Shown: positions 44,468-54,357, counted from the first letter of the stretch. The stretch: DNA of 64,000 bases from Kerstersia gyiorum (GCF_004216755.1 NZ_SGWZ01000003.1:62001-126000); one strand, 5' to 3'. Translations and numbers: made by a program. Notes: a model not told the origin generated them from the letters alone.

Positions 44468-45595
44468 TCAGGAAAAGAATTCACGGACCCGGTCCGTCCA
44501 GGATTTGCTCTGCGGGGAATGCCTGTCGCTGCCGCCCTGGTTGAGTGAAGTCTCGAACTGCCGCAGCAGGGATTTCTGCTCGTCACTCAGGCGGACGGGG
44601 GTCTCCACGACCAGGTGGCAGTAGAGATCGCCGGGGTAATTGGAGCGCACGCCACGGATACCCTTGCCGCGCAAACGGAAAGTCTTGCCCGACTGGGTGC
44701 CTTCCGGAATGGTGATTTCCGCCTTGCCATTGAGCGTGGGAACCTGAATATCCCCCCCCAGCGCCGCCGTCGTAAACGGAATGGTCAGCTCGGCATGCAA
44801 GTCGTCGCCATCGCGCTGGAAAATATCGTGTTCGCGAATATGCACTTCCACGTACAGATCGCCCGGAGGCCCGCCATTCAGGCCGGGTTCACCGTTGCCA
44901 CTGGAACGGATGCGCATGCCGTCGTCAATGCCGGCCGGAATACTGACCTGCAGCGTCTTGTTGCGGCGCAGGCGTCCCGCACCGCCGCATTTGTCGCAAG
45001 GGTCGGTGATTTCCTCGCCCGAACCATGGCACGTCGGGCAGGTTTGCTGAACGCTGAAAAAGCCCTGCTGCATGCGCACGGCGCCAGCGCCGCCGCAAGT
45101 GCGGCAAGTACTCTTGCTGGAGCCCTTTTTGGCACCGCTGCCATGACAGCTGTCACACTCATCCCAGCCCGGAATGCGGATTTCCGTATCGAAGCCATTG
45201 GCGGCCTGTTCCAGTGAGATCTCCAGACTGTACTGCATATCCGCGCCACGATACACCTGCGGGCCGCGTCGGCCACCGGCCGCCGCACCGAAGATATCGC
45301 CGAAGATATCGCCGAATGCTTCGGCAAAACCGCCCATGCCACCCTGCCCGCCGCCCATGCCACCATTCTGATCGACACCCGCATGGCCGTAACGGTCATA
45401 GGCCGCGCGCTTGTCCGCCTCGGACAGCACTTCGTAGGCGGCTTTGACTTCCTTGAATCTTTCTTCGGCTTCCTTGTTCCCCGGATTGCGATCCGGGTGG
45501 TACTTCATTGCCAGCTTGCGATAAGCCTTTTTGATATCGTCATCCGAGGCGCTTTTGGACACCCCGAGCGTTTCGTAAAAATCGCGTTTTGCCAT
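44468..45595 (-). CDS. dnaJ: Chaperone DnaJ
   Basis: A 375-residue Hsp40. Domains in order: J domain with HPD in MKYHPDRNPG (about residue 33), Gly-rich linker with GGMGGGQGGMGGF (about 80-100), four C-x2-C-x-G-x-G zinc-finger repeats (CDSCHGSG, CRTCGGAG, CPTCHGSG, CDKCGGAG; about 145-205), and the C-terminal substrate-binding domains. The ATG at 45595 (MAKRDFYETLGVSKSAS) is the family start. It stimulates the ATPase of DnaK and delivers clients. About 175 bp separate it from dnaK; no extra promoter is obvious. Confidence 0.97.
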   Translation of the reverse strand: MAKRDFYETLGVSKSASDDDIKKAYRKLAMKYHPDRNPGNKEAEERFKEVKAAYEVLSEADKRAAYDRYGHAGVDQNGGMGGGQGGMGGFAEAFGDIFGDIFGAAAGGRRGPQVYRGADMQYSLEISLEQAANGFDTEIRIPGWDECDSCHGSGAKKGSSKSTCRTCGGAGAVRMQQGFFSVQQTCPTCHGSGEEITDPCDKCGGAGRLRRNKTLQVSIPAGIDDGMRIRSSGNGEPGLNGGPPGDLYVEVHIREHDIFQRDGDDLHAELTIPFTTAALGGDIQVPTLNGKAEITIPEGTQSGKTFRLRGKGIRGVRSNYPGDLYCHLVVETPVRLSDEQKSLLRQFETSLNQGGSDRHSPQSKSWTDRVREFFS

Positions 45596-45769
45596 GATTG
45601 GATCCGTCACGCAGCCCACACGGGATGCGTCAACCCCATAAAGCCATACCCGGCCACCGCCAAACAAGGGCAGCGCCGGGCATGACGGGAGCCGCAGCCC
45701 CCGTTGAAATCACCTGGAACCAGGAGCCGGCGCGCCCTGCCACTGCAGGGCGTACCGGACTGCCGGTGC

Positions 45770-47695
45770 TTACTGGTCGCGCTTGACTTCCTTGAAGTCG
45801 GCATCCACGACGTTGTCGTCAGCCGGCTTCGCTTCTTCCTGCGCACCACCGGCCTGGGCCTGCTGCGCCTGCATGTCGGCGTAGATCTTCTCACCCAGCT
45901 TTTGCGAGGCAGTCGTCAGCGCTTCGACCTTGGCTTCCAGTTCGGCCTTGTCGGCGTTGTCCTTCAGCGCAGTCTCGACGTCAGCCACGGCCTTCTCAAT
46001 GGCTTCCTTCTCGGACGCCTCCAGCTTGTCGCCATGCTCGCCCAGAGACTTGCGGGTGGCGTGCACCAGGGCATCCGCCTGGTTGCGAACCTGGGCCAGC
46101 TCGGCGACCTTGCGGTCTTCCTCGGCATTGGCCTCGGCGTCCTGCACCATGCGCTGGATTTCCTCTTCCGTCAGGCCGGAGTTGGCCTTGATGGTGATCT
46201 TGTTTTCCTTGCCGGTGCCCTTGTCCTTGGCCGACACATGCAGAATGCCGTTGGCGTCGATGTCGAACGTGACTTCGATCTGCGGCAGGCCGCGCGGAGC
46301 CGGTGCAATGCCTTCCAGGTTGAACTCGCCCAGCATCTTGTTGCCGACGGCGATTTCACGTTCGCCCTGGAACACCTTGATGGTCACGGCCGGCTGGTTG
46401 TCATCAGCCGTGGAGAACACCTGCGCATGTCGCGTCGGAATCGTGGTGTTCTTCTGGATCATCTTGGTCATCACGCCACCCAGTGTCTCGATACCGAGAG
46501 ACAGCGGGGTCACGTCGAGCAGCAGCACGTCCTTGCGGTCGCCGGACAGCACGGAACCCTGGATGGCAGCACCTGCAGCAACGGCTTCGTCAGGGTTGAC
46601 GTCCTTGCGCGGCTCCTTGCCGAAGAATTCCTTCACGGCTTCCTGCACCTTGGGCATGCGGGTCATACCGCCGACCAGGATCACGTCGTCAATCTCGGAA
46701 ACCTTGACGCCGGCGTCCTTGATGGCCACGCGGCAGGGTTCGATGCTGCGTGCGATCAGGTCTTCGACCAGGGCTTCCAGCTTGGCGCGGGTGATCTTCA
46801 GGTTCAAGTGCTTGGGACCGGAAGCATCTGCCGTGATGTACGGCAGGTTGATTTCGGTCTGTTGGCTGGACGACAGCTCGATCTTGGCCTTTTCAGCGGC
46901 TTCCTTCAGGCGTTGCAGCGCCAGGACGTCCTTGGACAGATCAACGCCTTGTTCCTTCTTGAACTCGTCGATGATGTAGCCAATGATGCGCTGGTCGAAA
47001 TCTTCACCACCCAGGAAGGTGTCGCCGTTGGTGGACAGCACTTCGAATTGCTTTTCACCGTCGACATCGGCGATCTCGATGATGGAAACGTCGAAAGTAC
47101 CGCCGCCCAGGTCATAGACGGCAATCTTGCGGTCACCGGCTTCGCTCTTGTCCAGGCCAAAAGCCAGGGCAGCAGCCGTCGGCTCGTTGATGATGCGCTT
47201 GACGTCCAGGCCAGCAATACGGCCGGCGTCCTTGGTTGCCTGACGCTGGCTGTCGTTGAAGTAAGCCGGCACCGTGATCACGGCCTCGGTCACTTCTTCG
47301 CCCAGATAGTCTTCGGCAGTCTTTTTCATCTTGCGCAGAATTTCCGCCGATACCTGGGGAGGCGCCAGTTTCTTGCCGCGCACTTCCACCCAGGCGTCCC
47401 CGTTGTCGGCCTTGATAATGGAGTAAGGCATCAGGTCGATGTCTTTCTGCACGGCCTTTTCGTCGAACTTGCGGCCGATCAGGCGCTTCACCGCGAACAG
47501 GGTGTTCTGCGGGTTGGTCACGGCCTGGCGCTTGGCCGGCGCGCCGACCAGCGTTTCGCCATCGTCCATGTAGGCGACGATAGAAGGCGTGGTACGCGTA
47601 CCTTCTGCGTTTTCGATAATGCGGACCTGGCCGCCCTCCAGAACTGCCACGCAGCTGTTGGTCGTGCCCAGGTCAATACCAATGATTTTGCTCAT
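45770..47695 (-). CDS. dnaK: Chaperone DnaK (Hsp70)
   Basis: A 641-residue Hsp70: N-terminal actin-like ATPase (MSKIIGIDLGTTNSCVAVLEGG, later AVYDLGGGTFDVSIIEI and ILVGGMTRMPKVQ), substrate-binding beta domain (LLDVTPLSLGIETLGGVMTK), helical lid and the conserved end VVDADFKEVKRDQ. Folding and heat-shock recovery in the cytoplasm with DnaJ and GrpE. A very good sigma32 promoter lies 68-95 bp upstream. Confidence 0.98.
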   Translation of the reverse strand: MSKIIGIDLGTTNSCVAVLEGGQVRIIENAEGTRTTPSIVAYMDDGETLVGAPAKRQAVTNPQNTLFAVKRLIGRKFDEKAVQKDIDLMPYSIIKADNGDAWVEVRGKKLAPPQVSAEILRKMKKTAEDYLGEEVTEAVITVPAYFNDSQRQATKDAGRIAGLDVKRIINEPTAAALAFGLDKSEAGDRKIAVYDLGGGTFDVSIIEIADVDGEKQFEVLSTNGDTFLGGEDFDQRIIGYIIDEFKKEQGVDLSKDVLALQRLKEAAEKAKIELSSSQQTEINLPYITADASGPKHLNLKITRAKLEALVEDLIARSIEPCRVAIKDAGVKVSEIDDVILVGGMTRMPKVQEAVKEFFGKEPRKDVNPDEAVAAGAAIQGSVLSGDRKDVLLLDVTPLSLGIETLGGVMTKMIQKNTTIPTRHAQVFSTADDNQPAVTIKVFQGEREIAVGNKMLGEFNLEGIAPAPRGLPQIEVTFDIDANGILHVSAKDKGTGKENKITIKANSGLTEEEIQRMVQDAEANAEEDRKVAELAQVRNQADALVHATRKSLGEHGDKLEASEKEAIEKAVADVETALKDNADKAELEAKVEALTTASQKLGEKIYADMQAQQAQAGGAQEEAKPADDNVVDADFKEVKRDQ

Positions 47696-47762
47696 GTCTA
47701 GAGTACCTTGCTCAAATAGTCAGATTCGTTGCTTGCCGGGCATCACGCCCTCATGCTGGACT

Positions 47763-47790
47763 ATCTGGGGACGATCGACGCAATTTCAAG
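47763..47790 (-). promoter_or_regulatory. Sigma32 heat-shock promoter of dnaK
   Basis: Read on the minus strand: CTTGAAA (47790-47784), 13-bp spacer, CCCCAGAT (47770-47763). This matches the sigma32 consensus CTTGAAA-N13-15-CCCCATNT closely. The predicted start is near 47755, giving a leader of about 60 nt before the dnaK ATG. Confidence 0.85.
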
Positions 47791-47839
47791 CGTCCCCGCT
47801 GAAAATATGCAGCCAGTTGCTGCGTCCCATGGCTTTCCG

Positions 47840-48403
47840 TTACGACTGCCCGGCCGAAACCATCACCAGCGCCGGGCGCAGCACGCGCTCGGAAATCAGG
47901 TAACCAACCTGCAGCGTATTCGCCACGGTGTTGGCCGGTTGCTCCGACGGCACGCTGGAAATGGCCTGATGCAGGTTGGGATCGAAACGCTCGCCTGGCG
48001 CCGGGGCGATCTGCTTGAGCTGATGGCGGTCGAAAGCGGCCGACAACTGCTTGAGTGTCACATCCACGCCTTCGCGCAGGGCTTCGGCGGTCTGGTTTTC
48101 CAGGGCCAGCGCAGCCTCCAGGCTGTCGCGCACCGGCACCAGGCTTTCAGCGAACGACTCGATACCGAACTTGCGGGCCTTGGCTACGTCTTCCTGCGAC
48201 CGGCGGCGCACGTTTTCCGCCTCGGCATGGGCACGCAGCACCTGGTCCTTCAATTCGGCGATCTGGGCCAGCGCTTCATCCAGCTGCGCCTGGAGGTCCG
48301 TTTGCGCCTCTGCGCCAGCGGCCTGCTGCTCCGCCTGGTCTTCCGGGTGCACCTGTTCGGGCGAATTGCTATCCGTCATGTCGATTATCTCCGCGAAATT
48401 CAT
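47840..48403 (-). CDS. grpE: Nucleotide exchange factor GrpE
   Basis: A 187-residue GrpE: an acidic/Gln-rich disordered N-terminus, a long helix (about 35-85, LQAQLDEALAQIAELKDQVLRAHAEAENVRRRSQEDVAKARKF) and the C-terminal beta domain ending VNTLQVGYLISERVLRPALVMVSAG. It promotes ADP release from DnaK. Lies between hemH and dnaK, same strand. Start ATG at 48403; an in-frame ATG 10 codons later is equally possible. Confidence 0.95.
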   Translation of the reverse strand: MNFAEIIDMTDSNSPEQVHPEDQAEQQAAGAEAQTDLQAQLDEALAQIAELKDQVLRAHAEAENVRRRSQEDVAKARKFGIESFAESLVPVRDSLEAALALENQTAEALREGVDVTLKQLSAAFDRHQLKQIAPAPGERFDPNLHQAISSVPSEQPANTVANTLQVGYLISERVLRPALVMVSAGQS

Positions 48404-48706
48404 AAGAAATGGCTGGGCCCGTCAGCACAGGCCGGCGCTGAACCGGCACTGCGCATCCACGCGCCTAGCCTTGTAACACCAATGCGCCAGGCCACCGGCC
48501 TGCGGTTTCTGGAACCACCGGCCAGCCCTGCCCTGAACTGGCAAAGCAGTCACACGCGCATTGGCCTGCACACTGCAGGCACCGCATCCGCTATCGCGGG
48601 AATGGTACCTCCGCGCCTATAACTGGGGGCAGTCCCGCCGGTTTCAAGCCCAAATGCCACAGAAAGCCCAGCCGCCGCCCTGCTGGGCCGGCCGGGCCAC
48701 CATCAT
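48404..48706. other. Intergenic region between grpE and hemH
   Basis: No gene is seen in these 303 bases. They contain the likely grpE heat-shock promoter at 48621-48648 and otherwise GC-rich spacer. Confidence 0.5.
48621..48648 (-). promoter_or_regulatory. Candidate sigma32 promoter of grpE
   Basis: On the minus strand: CTTGAAA (48648-48642), 13-bp spacer, CCCCAGTT (48628-48621). It resembles the dnaK promoter, but the -10 is one step weaker and the leader to the grpE ATG is long (about 210 nt). Confidence 0.6.
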
Positions 48707-49777
48707 TCAGCCGGCCACACCGCCTGCCGGGGCGGCATCCAGCCGCTGCGCGATCAGGTCCGTCAAGGCCGCCAGCCAGGCGGGCGCATCATTCATGACG
48801 GGAATGTAGCGGAACTGGCGTCCGCCCGCTTCGAGGAAGGCATCCCGTCCTTCCATGGCGATTTCTTCCAGCGTTTCCAGGCAATCCGAGGTAAAGCCGG
48901 GACACACCACATCCACACTGCCGACGCCAGCCCGGCCCCAGGCTTTCAACGTACCCTCGGTATCCGGCTCCAGCCACTTGGCCGGGCCGAAGCGGCTCTG
49001 GAAGGTCACGGCATAGCGTTCCGGCGACAAGCCCAGGCGTGCCACCAGCGCCAGCGCCGTCTGCATGCAATCCCGATAGTAGGGGTCGCCCTGCTCGACG
49101 CAGGCACGCGGCAGGCCATGGAAGCTCAACAGCAGCCGGTCCGGTTCGCCCTCAGCCTTCCAGCGATGGTTGATGGCAGACGCCATCGCCGCGATATAGC
49201 CTGCATCGACATGAAAGCGCTTGATAAAGGACAGTTCCGGCTGGTCGCGCATGCGGGCGGCCGTCCGCATGACCTGATCCACGGCCGTGGCCGTGGTGCT
49301 GGCGGCGTACTGCGGATAAAGCGGCACGCACAGGATGCGCTCACAACCCGCTTCCTTGAGCGACTGCAAGGCCTGCTGCGCCGAAGGTTGCCCATAGCGC
49401 ATGCCCACGGCCACTGTCGCATCCAGGCCGTTGGCCGCCAGCCCGGCCTGCACTGCCTGTGCCTGGCGCTGGGTATAGACCAGCAATGGCGAGCCGCCAT
49501 CCATCCAGATACTGGCATAGCGCGGCGCCAGCCGTGACGGGCGCCGCGTGAGAATGGCGCCATAGAGCACCGGCTTCCATAGCCAACCGGGCAGCTCGAT
49601 AACACGCGTATCCGAGAGAAACTCCGCCAGATAGCGCCGGATCGCCGCCGGGGTGGGCGCATCCGGCGTCCCCAGGTTGAGCAACAGCACACCCTGCCGG
49701 CCATACGCACCCGCCCCGTCGGGCGCTGGCTTGATTTCAAAAAGGTCGGAGCGCCGGGGTTCTGACAGATATTTCAT
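48707..49777 (-). CDS. hemH: Ferrochelatase
   Basis: A 356-residue ferrochelatase that inserts Fe(II) into protoporphyrin IX, the last heme step, at the cytoplasmic face of the membrane. Visible: LLNLGTPDAPTPAAIRRYLAEFLSD at the N-terminus, the catalytic His in LLSFHGLPRACVEQGDPYYRDCMQT (about residue 215) and the C-terminal SVDVVCPGFTSDCLETLEEIAMEGRDAF. Between hrcA and grpE on the same strand, a frequent betaproteobacterial order. Confidence 0.95.
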   Translation of the reverse strand: MKYLSEPRRSDLFEIKPAPDGAGAYGRQGVLLLNLGTPDAPTPAAIRRYLAEFLSDTRVIELPGWLWKPVLYGAILTRRPSRLAPRYASIWMDGGSPLLVYTQRQAQAVQAGLAANGLDATVAVGMRYGQPSAQQALQSLKEAGCERILCVPLYPQYAASTTATAVDQVMRTAARMRDQPELSFIKRFHVDAGYIAAMASAINHRWKAEGEPDRLLLSFHGLPRACVEQGDPYYRDCMQTALALVARLGLSPERYAVTFQSRFGPAKWLEPDTEGTLKAWGRAGVGSVDVVCPGFTSDCLETLEEIAMEGRDAFLEAGGRQFRYIPVMNDAPAWLAALTDLIAQRLDAAPAGGVAG

Positions 49778-49786
49778 GGCCTAGTC

Positions 49787-50797
49787 TCAAGAGTTGGGCT
49801 GACTGAGCGCGTTCGACAACAGCCTGGCAGTGATATCCACGATGGGAATCACTTTGTCGTACGCCATGCGCGACGGCCCGACCACGCCCAGCGTGCCCAC
49901 GACCTTGCCGTCCACACCATAGGGCGCTGTCACGACGCTGATATCCTCGAAGGGCATCAACTGCGATTCGCCGCCGATGTAGATCTGCACTCCCTGTGCG
50001 CGGCTGGATACATCCAGCAACTGCAGGAGTTCGGTACGCTTTTCGAACAACGAGAACATGCGGCGCAGGCGATCCATGTCGGACGTGATGTCTTCGACCT
50101 CGAGCAATTTGCGCTCGCCGGAAATCAGCACGGCATCGCCTTCGTTCTCGACATCGACACTGGTTTCCACCGCCGCCATCATCAAGCGCGAAATATCTTC
50201 GCGCAGCTGGTCCAGTTCCGACGCCAGCGTACGCTTGACGACATCGAAGGATTTGCCAGCAAAATGCATGTTGAAGTAATTGGCCGCTTCCAGCAGTTCG
50301 GATTCGTTGTAATCGCGCGGCGTAAAGAGGATGCGGTTCTGCACATCGCCATCCGGCGTAATAATGATCAGCAGAACCTTGCGTTCCGACAGCCGGATGA
50401 ATTCGATCTGGCGGAATACCTGCGAGCGCTTGGGCGTGAGCACCACTCCGGCGAACTGAGTCAGATTGGACAGCATGCTGGCAGCCGCCGAAACCGTACG
50501 TACCGGATCGGCCACAGGCAAGCGGGTTTCGAAGCTGACCCCGTCGGGTTCAAAAGGACGCGCAGCCAGCAGGGTATCGACGAAAACGCGATAGCCGCGC
50601 GGCGTCGGCACCCGGCCGGCAGACGTGTGCGGGCTGTGGATCAGCCCGAATTCCTCGAGGTCCGCCATGATATTGCGTATGGAGGCCGGTGACAGATCGA
50701 ACACTTTGGACAGCGTGCGCGAACCGACAGGCTGTCCATCGGCGATGTACCGTTCTATCAGGGCCTTCAGCAGAGAGCGTGCGCGATCATCCATCAT
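49787..50797 (-). CDS. hrcA: Heat-inducible transcription repressor HrcA
   Basis: A 336-residue HrcA: N-terminal winged helix (RSLLKALIERYIADGQPVGSRTLSKVFDLSPASIRNIMADLEEFGLIHSPHTSAGRVPT) and the GAF-like C-terminal domain ending VDITARLLSNALSQPNS. It represses groESL/dnaK-type operons through CIRCE elements. I see no CIRCE (TTAGCACTC-N9-GAGTGCTAA) within this window, so its targets are elsewhere, probably groESL. Starts at 50797; divergent from nadK. Confidence 0.95.
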   Translation of the reverse strand: MMDDRARSLLKALIERYIADGQPVGSRTLSKVFDLSPASIRNIMADLEEFGLIHSPHTSAGRVPTPRGYRVFVDTLLAARPFEPDGVSFETRLPVADPVRTVSAAASMLSNLTQFAGVVLTPKRSQVFRQIEFIRLSERKVLLIIITPDGDVQNRILFTPRDYNESELLEAANYFNMHFAGKSFDVVKRTLASELDQLREDISRLMMAAVETSVDVENEGDAVLISGERKLLEVEDITSDMDRLRRMFSLFEKRTELLQLLDVSSRAQGVQIYIGGESQLMPFEDISVVTAPYGVDGKVVGTLGVVGPSRMAYDKVIPIVDITARLLSNALSQPNS

Positions 50798-51074
50798 GGG
50801 TTCATTTTAGGATGCTTTTCAGTACCTATGAAGACATGGCGGTCGATATAATCGCGCCAGTAACGTCAGCCCCGCGTCCGTCAGGCCGCTTGGTCCTGGC
50901 GCGGGCACCTTGCCGCGCCTTGCCGGACCACGCGCCAGAGCGCAGCCTCTGCCGGCAACGGCAGGGCCCAGCGAGGCATGTTTAATTCGGGGATGAAGGA
51001 TTCCCCCAAGGGCAGCGCAGCTGCGCCAACCCTCGGACGGAGTACTTTGCCACCACAAACCTTGCCAGGATTTC

Positions 51075-51974
51075 ATGCATTTCTCCACCGTCGCGCTGAT
51101 TGGCCGCTATCAGGATACCCACCTGGATGCCCTGCTGGGCAGCCTGGGGGATCTACTGGCCGATGCCGGCCGTCAGGTGCTGGTCGAGGCGGAGACGGCC
51201 CGTTACACGGGCCTGAAGCGTTTTCCGCTGGCCACCTACGATGAAATCGGCCGCCAGGCGGAACTGGCCATCGTCGTCGGCGGGGATGGCACCATGCTGG
51301 GCGCCGCCCGCCAACTGGCGCCCTACAACGTACCGGTCGCCGGCATCAACCATGGCAGGCTGGGATTCATCACCGATATCCCGCTGCCTCAGGCCCATGA
51401 CGCGCTGCGCGACCTGCTGGCCGGACGCTACAACGCCGAAGACCGCATGATGCTGACCGGACGCGTACTGCGCAATGGCGAAATTCTGTGCCAGGCCTGT
51501 GCCCTCAACGACGTCGTCCTGAGCCGCGCCGGGCGCGGCGGCATGATTGAAATGCGGCTGGAAGTCGATGGGGTCTACATGAACACCCAGCGCGCCGACG
51601 GCATCATCGTCGCCACTCCCACCGGGTCGACCGCCTACGCGCTGGCAGCCAGCGGTCCCATCGTCCATCCGGGCATCGAGGCCATGGTGCTGGTACCGGT
51701 ATCACCCCAGACACTGTCCAACCGTCCCATCGTCCTGCCGCCCAGCGGCGTACTCAGCATCACCCTGACCTCCATGAGCCGGGTAGAAGCTGGTGCCAGC
51801 ATCCACTTCGACATGCAATCCTGGTCGGAACTTCAGCCAGGCGACCGCATCGAAGTGCTGCGAGCCCCCAATACCATCCGCTTCCTGCATCCGCCGGGCT
51901 ATAGTTTTTTTTCCACCTTGCGCCACAAGCTGCACTGGAATGTCATGCCCCGCATGGATGACCAGGACGAGTGA
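51075..51974 (+). CDS. nadK: NAD kinase
   Basis: A 299-residue NAD kinase that makes NADP from NAD and ATP. The GGDGTMLGAARQLA motif (about residue 68), LGFITDIP, NDVVLSR (about 152) and the ATP-site TPTGSTAYALAASGPIVHP are present. Divergent from hrcA, seven bases before recN; nadK-recN is a common betaproteobacterial pair. A ribosome site is weak (CAGGATTTC). Confidence 0.96.
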   Translation: MHFSTVALIGRYQDTHLDALLGSLGDLLADAGRQVLVEAETARYTGLKRFPLATYDEIGRQAELAIVVGGDGTMLGAARQLAPYNVPVAGINHGRLGFITDIPLPQAHDALRDLLAGRYNAEDRMMLTGRVLRNGEILCQACALNDVVLSRAGRGGMIEMRLEVDGVYMNTQRADGIIVATPTGSTAYALAASGPIVHPGIEAMVLVPVSPQTLSNRPIVLPPSGVLSITLTSMSRVEAGASIHFDMQSWSELQPGDRIEVLRAPNTIRFLHPPGYSFFSTLRHKLHWNVMPRMDDQDE

Positions 51975-51980
51975 ACCATC

Positions 51981-53642
51981 ATGCTGCTTTCGCTGCACAT
52001 CCGCGATTTCGTCATCGTCGACGAAGCTGAAATCAGCTTCGGCCAGGGCTTTACCGTGTTTTCCGGGGAGACCGGCGCCGGCAAGTCCATCCTGATCGAC
52101 GCCCTGGCCCTCTGCCTGGGCGCACGCGGCGACGCCAGCGTGCTGCGTGAAGGTGCCAGCCGTGCAGACATCCATGCCAGCTTCGCACCGACGGCGGAAC
52201 TGAATGCCTGGCTGCAGGCGCACGACCTGGACGCAGGCGAAGAACTGGTCCTGCGCCGCGTTATCGACGCCCAGGGCCGCAGCCGCGCCTATATCAACGG
52301 CGCTCCCTCGCCACTGGCGCAGTTGCGCGAATTGGGCGAACAACTGGTCGACATCCATGGCCAGCATGCGCACCAGAGCCTCATGCGCAACGATGCGCAG
52401 CGCGACCTGCTCGATACCCACGGCGAACTCATGCCGCTGGCACGCCAGACCGAACAAGCCTGGAAACAGTGGCACGCGCTGACCCGCCAGATCGAACAGC
52501 TGGAGCGCGATGCCGATGCCCGCCAGGAACGTGCCGAGCAAATCCAATGGCAGCTGGACATGCTTCATGGCGTCAACCTGCAACCCGGCGAATGGCCACG
52601 CCTGCAGGCAGAACACGACAGGCTGGCGCATGCGCAGGCCCTGCAGGACGGCAGCGCCCAAGCGCTGGGCCTGCTGGACGACGACCAGGGCGCGCTGCAC
52701 CTGTTGTCCGGCGCCATCGGCAAGCTGAATCACCTGCTGCGCCACGATGCCGGCCTCACCGCCATCCGCGACACGCTGGAATCGGCGCGCATCGCTGCCA
52801 GCGATGCCAGTTCCGAACTGCGCGACTACCTGGAACGCGTGGACCTGGACCCGGAAAACCTGGCGAGCGCGGAATCGCGCCTGAGCGCCGTCTTCGAACT
52901 GGCACGCAAGCTCAAGACAGACCCCGAAACATTGCCAGAACTGCAGGAACGGCTGGAGCAGGAAGCCGAATCCCTGCGCGTTTCCGGCGATGCGGAACAC
53001 CTGAAACAGGAAGAAGCCGCCGCCCGCCAGGCCTATGAAGCCCTGTCCGCTCGGCTCTCCGAAGGCCGCAGCCAGGCCGCGCTCGACCTTTCCCGACGTG
53101 TCACTGCCGCCATGCAGACCCTGGCCATGGATGGCGGCCGCTTCGACATCCAGCTGGAAAACACCAGCCCCAGCGCCCACGGCAACGAAAACATCGTCTT
53201 TCTGGTGGCCGGCCATGCCGGCGTTGCCGCCAGGCCGCTGGCCAAAGTGGCATCCGGCGGCGAACTGGCGCGCATTTCCCTGGCGCTATCGGTAATCGCC
53301 AGCCGCGCCGCACGCGTGCCCACGCTGATCTTCGATGAAGTGGACACCGGCATCGGCGGCGCCGTCGCCGAAGTGGTCGGCCGGTTGCTGCAGAAATTGG
53401 GCGCTCGCCACCAGGTTCTGTGCGTAACCCACCTGCCTCAGGTCGCTGCCTGCGGCGAACGCCACTTCCAGGTTAGCAAAAGCTCGGACGGCGAACTCAC
53501 ACGCTCGGAAATTGTCCCACTCGACAATCCAGGACGGATCGAGGAAATCGCCCGTATGCTGGGCGGCATTACCCTGACCGAAACCACGCGCCAGCACGCG
53601 AAAGAAATGCTCTCCCGCTCCGGCACCCTGGACCCGGCCTGA
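51981..53642 (+). CDS. recN: DNA repair protein RecN
   Basis: A 553-residue SMC-like recombination protein: Walker A GETGAGKSILIDALALCLGARG (about residue 31), a central coiled coil (about 150-390), the ABC signature ASGGELARISLALSVI and Walker B LIFDEVDTGIGG. Involved in repair of double-strand breaks with RecA. Follows nadK by 6 bp. Confidence 0.96.
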   Translation: MLLSLHIRDFVIVDEAEISFGQGFTVFSGETGAGKSILIDALALCLGARGDASVLREGASRADIHASFAPTAELNAWLQAHDLDAGEELVLRRVIDAQGRSRAYINGAPSPLAQLRELGEQLVDIHGQHAHQSLMRNDAQRDLLDTHGELMPLARQTEQAWKQWHALTRQIEQLERDADARQERAEQIQWQLDMLHGVNLQPGEWPRLQAEHDRLAHAQALQDGSAQALGLLDDDQGALHLLSGAIGKLNHLLRHDAGLTAIRDTLESARIAASDASSELRDYLERVDLDPENLASAESRLSAVFELARKLKTDPETLPELQERLEQEAESLRVSGDAEHLKQEEAAARQAYEALSARLSEGRSQAALDLSRRVTAAMQTLAMDGGRFDIQLENTSPSAHGNENIVFLVAGHAGVAARPLAKVASGGELARISLALSVIASRAARVPTLIFDEVDTGIGGAVAEVVGRLLQKLGARHQVLCVTHLPQVAACGERHFQVSKSSDGELTRSEIVPLDNPGRIEEIARMLGGITLTETTRQHAKEMLSRSGTLDPA

Positions 53643-53708
53643 CCGGCGGCACCATCCCCGGCTACACTTATGAAAGATTTCATCACGCAACCGACACGAG
53701 CCCATTCC

Positions 53709-54302
53709 ATGGATCGCAGCATGCCTCAAGCTTATGCATCGTTTTCTCGCGCCCGACTCAGCGCCCTTCTCATCGCGCTGGCCATAGGCGCCACAGGCTG
53801 CACTTCGGGCAAATGGGGCTTCCCCTACCGCGCCAGCGTCCAGCAAGGCAACTGGATCACCGCCAGCCAGGTCGCCCTGCTGCAACCCGGCATGAGCCGC
53901 GACCAGGTGCAGTTCGCCCTGGGCAGCCCGATGCTCACCAGCATCCTGCACTCCAACCGCTGGGATTACACCTACTACTACCAGCCCGGCCGCGGCCAGC
54001 CGCAGCATCGCCTGTTCACTGTCTGGTTCGACAATGACAGGCTGGTGCGCTGGGAAGGCGATGCCGTTCCGGAAGTGCAGCCATTCCAGAAAGGCGCCCA
54101 GGATGGCCAGATCGACCTGATCGAAGTCGACAAGATCGCGGAAACCGCGCCTGCTGCTCCCGCCACCCCGGCAAGCGGGCAACAGGAAGGTATCACCGAC
54201 AACCTGAATATCGACGGCGACCCGGTGCCACTGCATATCGAATTGCAGCCCACCCCCATCACCGAGCCAGGCGCCGCCAGCCCGGCCCCCATGCCGCTGT
54301 AA
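53709..54302 (+). CDS. bamE: Outer membrane assembly lipoprotein BamE
   Basis: A BamE/SmpA/OmlA lipoprotein (197 residues from the ATG at 53709). Signal peptide with lipobox IGATGC, then the BamE domain: GNWITASQVALLQPGMSRDQVQFALGSPMLTSILHSNRWDYTYYYQPGRG. It is part of the BAM complex. The tail after about residue 110 (Pro/Ala-rich, KIAETAPAAPATPASGQQEG) is longer than in E. coli. An upstream in-frame ATG at 53670 lies inside a likely promoter (-10 TACACT) and is disfavoured; 53721 is a second alternative. Confidence 0.92.
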   Translation: MDRSMPQAYASFSRARLSALLIALAIGATGCTSGKWGFPYRASVQQGNWITASQVALLQPGMSRDQVQFALGSPMLTSILHSNRWDYTYYYQPGRGQPQHRLFTVWFDNDRLVRWEGDAVPEVQPFQKGAQDGQIDLIEVDKIAETAPAAPATPASGQQEGITDNLNIDGDPVPLHIELQPTPITEPGAASPAPMPL

Positions 54303-54357
54303 GGTTCGCGCGAGGCTGCCGGAAGGCAGCCACGCCCCCATTTCAAGGAATATACAC

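Noticed and set aside
45704..47701. 665-codon frame on the plus strand opposite dnaK
   Set aside because: It is a mirror of the highly biased dnaK codons; the minus-strand product is an unmistakable Hsp70.
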